A program made the position numbers and the translations under genes. This document shows, piece after piece, positions 60,950-64,000 of a stretch of 64,000 bases of DNA. Each line of letters begins with the position of its first letter. Positions within the stretch are counted from its first letter, which is position 1. The notes beneath the pieces are model-generated. The model worked only from the letters and a program-made list of their open reading frames with translations. It was not told where the DNA came from and searched no databases. The stretch lies in assembly GCF_003265705.1 (NCBI RefSeq), contig NW_020313057.1:1771893-1835892 (forward strand), written 5' to 3'. Origin of the DNA: Callorhinus ursinus (lineage: Eukaryota > Chordata > Mammalia > Carnivora > Otariidae).

Positions 60950-60990
60950 GATTTTTTTGTTTTTTGTTTTGTTTTGTTTTGTTTCGTTTT
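60950..60990. repeat. (TTTTG)n simple repeat
   Basis: Several gtttt units with one c change, in ITGA8 intron 2. Confidence 0.9.
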
Positions 60991-61564
60991 TGTTTTGGTA
61001 GACAGATGCCCTCTTCCTGCTGTTATACTTAGCAACCATAACTGGATTTGAGGATTCATAAATGGAACAAAATAAGGGGGAGAAATGGGGAGGGAGATAG
61101 ATGTTTCTGAAGTAATTGAGCAAAAAATGAAGGTAAAAAAGAAGCAAAGCAGAGGAAGTCACACGTTTGTGAGAAATGAATGGTCTGCGGTGGAATGAAC
61201 AACGCAGTGAGCTGGGAAAGCTTGGGGGAGTCCCACTGAGAAGAGTCTTTGAGAAAAGAAAGTTCCCCATGTTAGCCATCAGGGGGTACTGTGGGCCCAG
61301 GAACCTTGGTTGCTGTTGGGAATGGCCTGGGAATGGTGGGGCCAAGGGAATCTGAGGACCCTGGGGGCTCCTGGTTGGCTACTGAGTGGGTGCTAGCACG
61401 CGACGCATTTTTTCTATCGATTTCTTTATCCAGGCGCCCCAGACAATGGGGCTCTTTGCAGTTGGAGTCCCTGTTCTTTGGGCACAGTGTGACCTTGGAA
61501 CCAAAGATGAAAGGCAGAAACACAGGTGTCGCTGACTCTGGGTCTGGCAGTCGATGTTACCACA

Positions 61565-61745
61565 CGCTTGGCATTTATTGATCACCTACTATGTACCAGC
61601 CACTTATACAATTTATTTCTAACCCATAAAACACATTTTATGAATAAGGAAACTGACATCAAAGGTGTTAAAAAAGTTACGTGCAAGACCACACCATGGT
61701 AAGCAGTAGACGCAGGGTTGGAAAAAAGGTCTGCCTGGAACAGAG
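61565..61745 (+). mobile_element. MIR in ITGA8 intron 2
   Basis: The MIR order is visible: ggcatttattgatcacctactatgtaccagcc, aacccataaaacacattttatgaataaggaaactgac, and gtaagcagtagacgcagggtt. Confidence 0.8.
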
Positions 61746-64000
61746 CCTGCCTCTTCACCCTGCCTGCCTTCCAGGAATGGGAGAAGTCTGGTCCTAATGG
61801 GGAGCAAATTCAGGGTTGGATCCTATGGAGCTGACGCCCCGCTTGTCCTGCCTTCCCCACCTCCTTCCTCTCAGCCCCCAATTACCCTCACAAATTTCAA
61901 TGAAAATGATCTTCCAGAGAAGATCTAGAAGGGAAAAGCAGTTGGGGTCGAGGGCTGTGGAGAGCAGAGGTCATAGAAGAAGGGCTTTGTCCTGATGGGG
62001 ATGACGGGTTGTCCACGCCCTTGGCTTGCCACAGCTTCTCACAGCGTGCTATGGCCCCTCAGTGTCCCCAGTCAGCGACCTCCTGTCTTAATCTCTGCCC
62101 CTTGGCAGCCCATGTACAGTTTTCCCAAAAGAGGAAGAAAATTACTCTGCTTGACAAAGTAGTGGCTTTGAGTGTTGAGCACCCACAAACTGATGTTCAC
62201 ATAATAGAGCACGATGTCTCGGGCATAGAGATGTATCATACTGCAGATATTCCTCTGTAAAGATAGGCGTGACTTCCCTGTCTTTTCTCCATCTGGCTTT
62301 ACTGTTATGTCTGAATTCAAGTAAATTTGACCTTTTAATGACATTGTTTCAACTTGTTCAAGCCGCCTGGGGTGTCTACAATTTAGTGTTCACGGTGGTA
62401 ACCTAACAAACTCTCTCAACCTAGGCATTGAAGGAGACTGGCCTATAATTTAGTCCCCCAATCTGGTTGTGATCTTGAACTTCAGTTGTAAGGTCAACTG
62501 CCTTTTTTCTTTTTTAAACTTCCATTTTGTTCGATTTTTTTTTTCATTAAAAGATCATTTATTTTATTTTTACCTTATCGTGTAACCTGGATCTTAAAAA
62601 TTACTTCTCATCATGAATGAAAAACCAGGAAGCCAGAAATAGCCTAACACTTCAAATGCATGAATACTATTAAAATCTGTGGTCCTTTCAAGTGTGGAGG
62701 AAGGAAACCTGAGGGAAGCATATGGTGGTGGGGGAGGTGCAAAGTGCAAAGAGTAGATAATTTTCCTGCTCTGTACAAAATCAAGTGGTTGCAAAAAAGC
62801 ACTTCTCTCATCTCCCTTCTGTCTTTCCCTCTTACTTCACTAGAATAAAATTCCCCCTTCACCAAATTCATTTCTTTCACGTTAGCCTCAGAAACTGTCT
62901 AAACTGTGCCCCGTGTCTTAAACAATTTAAAACATCACATCTGCCAAATTCATGCCTCTCCTTTCTAAATCTACTCCAAGGTTCATTTCATCTTTTTCCT
63001 ACATTTTCCAAACCCATGTGTGGAGTAAATACAACTGCTAGATTAGAGCCCCCCTGCTAAAAGGGGGAGGGAAGAAACAGAATGAATAGAGCCTCATCTT
63101 TGGAATGATGAAGAGCAAATTGCCAACAGTAGTGGCAAAGGCATAGTGTGCAAATATCTGATCATTTTAAATACACAAATGAAACATTTTGAGGAGAAAG
63201 ATAATGGCATGTGCTAATTAATGATGATAATCATCATAACACGAAAAGTAATGGAGGCAAGACACCTGGGAACACTGGCAGTTAGGGACCCATATAAAGA
63301 ATGAACAGGAAGAGGTGGGCGGTGGCACTGAGATTTGTAAGTCATCTGAGAAAAAGTACTAGGATTTGCCTGGCCTTAATTTAGTACCTTTGTGTTTAAA
63401 ACAACAACAACAACAACAAAACAAAACCCTAAAATGGAAGACAGTTTGGTTAAGATATTTCAAAGCTCTGTAATGCTAAGATTTTTGTTAGAATTGTGTT
63501 TTAGCTTGGGGACCGGAAGCCTTTGGGTGAGGGGGGTCTGCTTTATTTTGTGTTAAGTGAGCCCACAATAAGAAGCAGCTTAAAGCATCTGGCGCTGTGA
63601 CTGGTACAAGGGTTGCTTTTTGATAATATTGGGTGTGCCCTTTTTCTCGTGTGAGGGTTGGGAAACATATTGGTCGCATAAGTCTTGCTTTTTCCAACTT
63701 CCTCAGAAAGAAATCAGGTTTTGTTCAGGAACAAAGAAAAGAAAAATGTAGGTCAGAGCTATCAAGTAAATGACAGAGGAAATAACACAAATGTGACAGA
63801 ACTCGTGGACGGCAGAAATCTGGGCTTTGGGAGGCTCGGTTGAAAGTGGAATAGAGGGGGAGGCAACCCAAATAGAACCTGCTCTATGAAGAATTCATAA
63901 TGCAATAATTAGTATAAGTGCTGCTAATCAGAAACATATAGAGATACATATATATTCACTGCTGACCCCACTGAATCACTGAGGGTGGTTTAGCTGGATG

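Larger units (their letters stand above)
58787..64000 (+). other. ITGA8: ITGA8 intron 2, start only
   Basis: More than 5.2 kb follows the exon 2 donor without a sequence that continues the integrin frame, so intron 2 extends past the window. It is AT-rich (59300-60900) and holds one MIR and short simple repeats ((TTTTG)n at about 60950-60990, (AAC)n at about 63401-63420). No SINE or L1 is recognised. Confidence 0.88.

Noticed and set aside
58787..64000. Search for ITGA8 exon 3
   Set aside because: No stretch continues the phase-1 junction with the expected integrin sequence and an acceptor, so exon 3 is taken to lie beyond the window.

Overview
The window is nuclear DNA of a carnivoran mammal, most likely an arctoid caniform (bear, mustelid or pinniped branch). 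The diagnostic signal is a set of 14 tRNA-derived CAN-SINE copies. They have the tRNA-like head, the CT-rich body and the AATAAA/ATCTTT tail typical of Carnivora. Several share a body variant that I associate with arctoids; that narrower placement is inference from memory. Two runs of N (100 and 10 bases) show that this is a draft assembly.

The only host gene I can support is at the right end: the 5' part of ITGA8 (integrin alpha-8) on the + strand. Coding exon 1 (57749-57954) carries the signal peptide and the start of the beta-propeller. Exon 2 (58653-58786) continues it. Both splice boundaries are canonical and their phases match. A CpG island covers the start, intron 1 is only 698 bp, and intron 2 runs off the window.

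The remaining ~57 kb is intergenic and repeat-rich. 1-6030 is a nearly complete, relatively young L1 on the + strand with broken reading frames. 6036-12420 holds a SINE, an L1 3' fragment and an older L1 that has lost its reverse-transcriptase core and carries two SINEs. 12.4-24.6 kb is mostly unique sequence with MIR and L2 fossils, an old L1 3' end and a polypurine satellite broken by an assembly gap. 24.9-33.0 kb is a stack of insertions. An ancient L1 was split by a full-length L1 with a perfect 14-bp target-site duplication, and that L1 was later hit by a 5'-inverted L1 and three SINEs. 33-52.8 kb is unique DNA with scattered SINEs, MIR, L2, one MER5-like element and three repeats I recognise but cannot name. 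From 48.4 kb to the end there is no SINE body, only a 23-bp SINE-tail insertion with a 19-bp target-site duplication, so the ITGA8 promoter sits in a SINE-poor zone.

I found no tRNA or rRNA gene, no CRISPR array and no evidence of a novel multi-gene system. The points most worth a second look are the nested L1 stratigraphy, the tail-only SINE insertion, the open frame and upstream ORF 5' of ITGA8, and the polypurine satellite at the gap.
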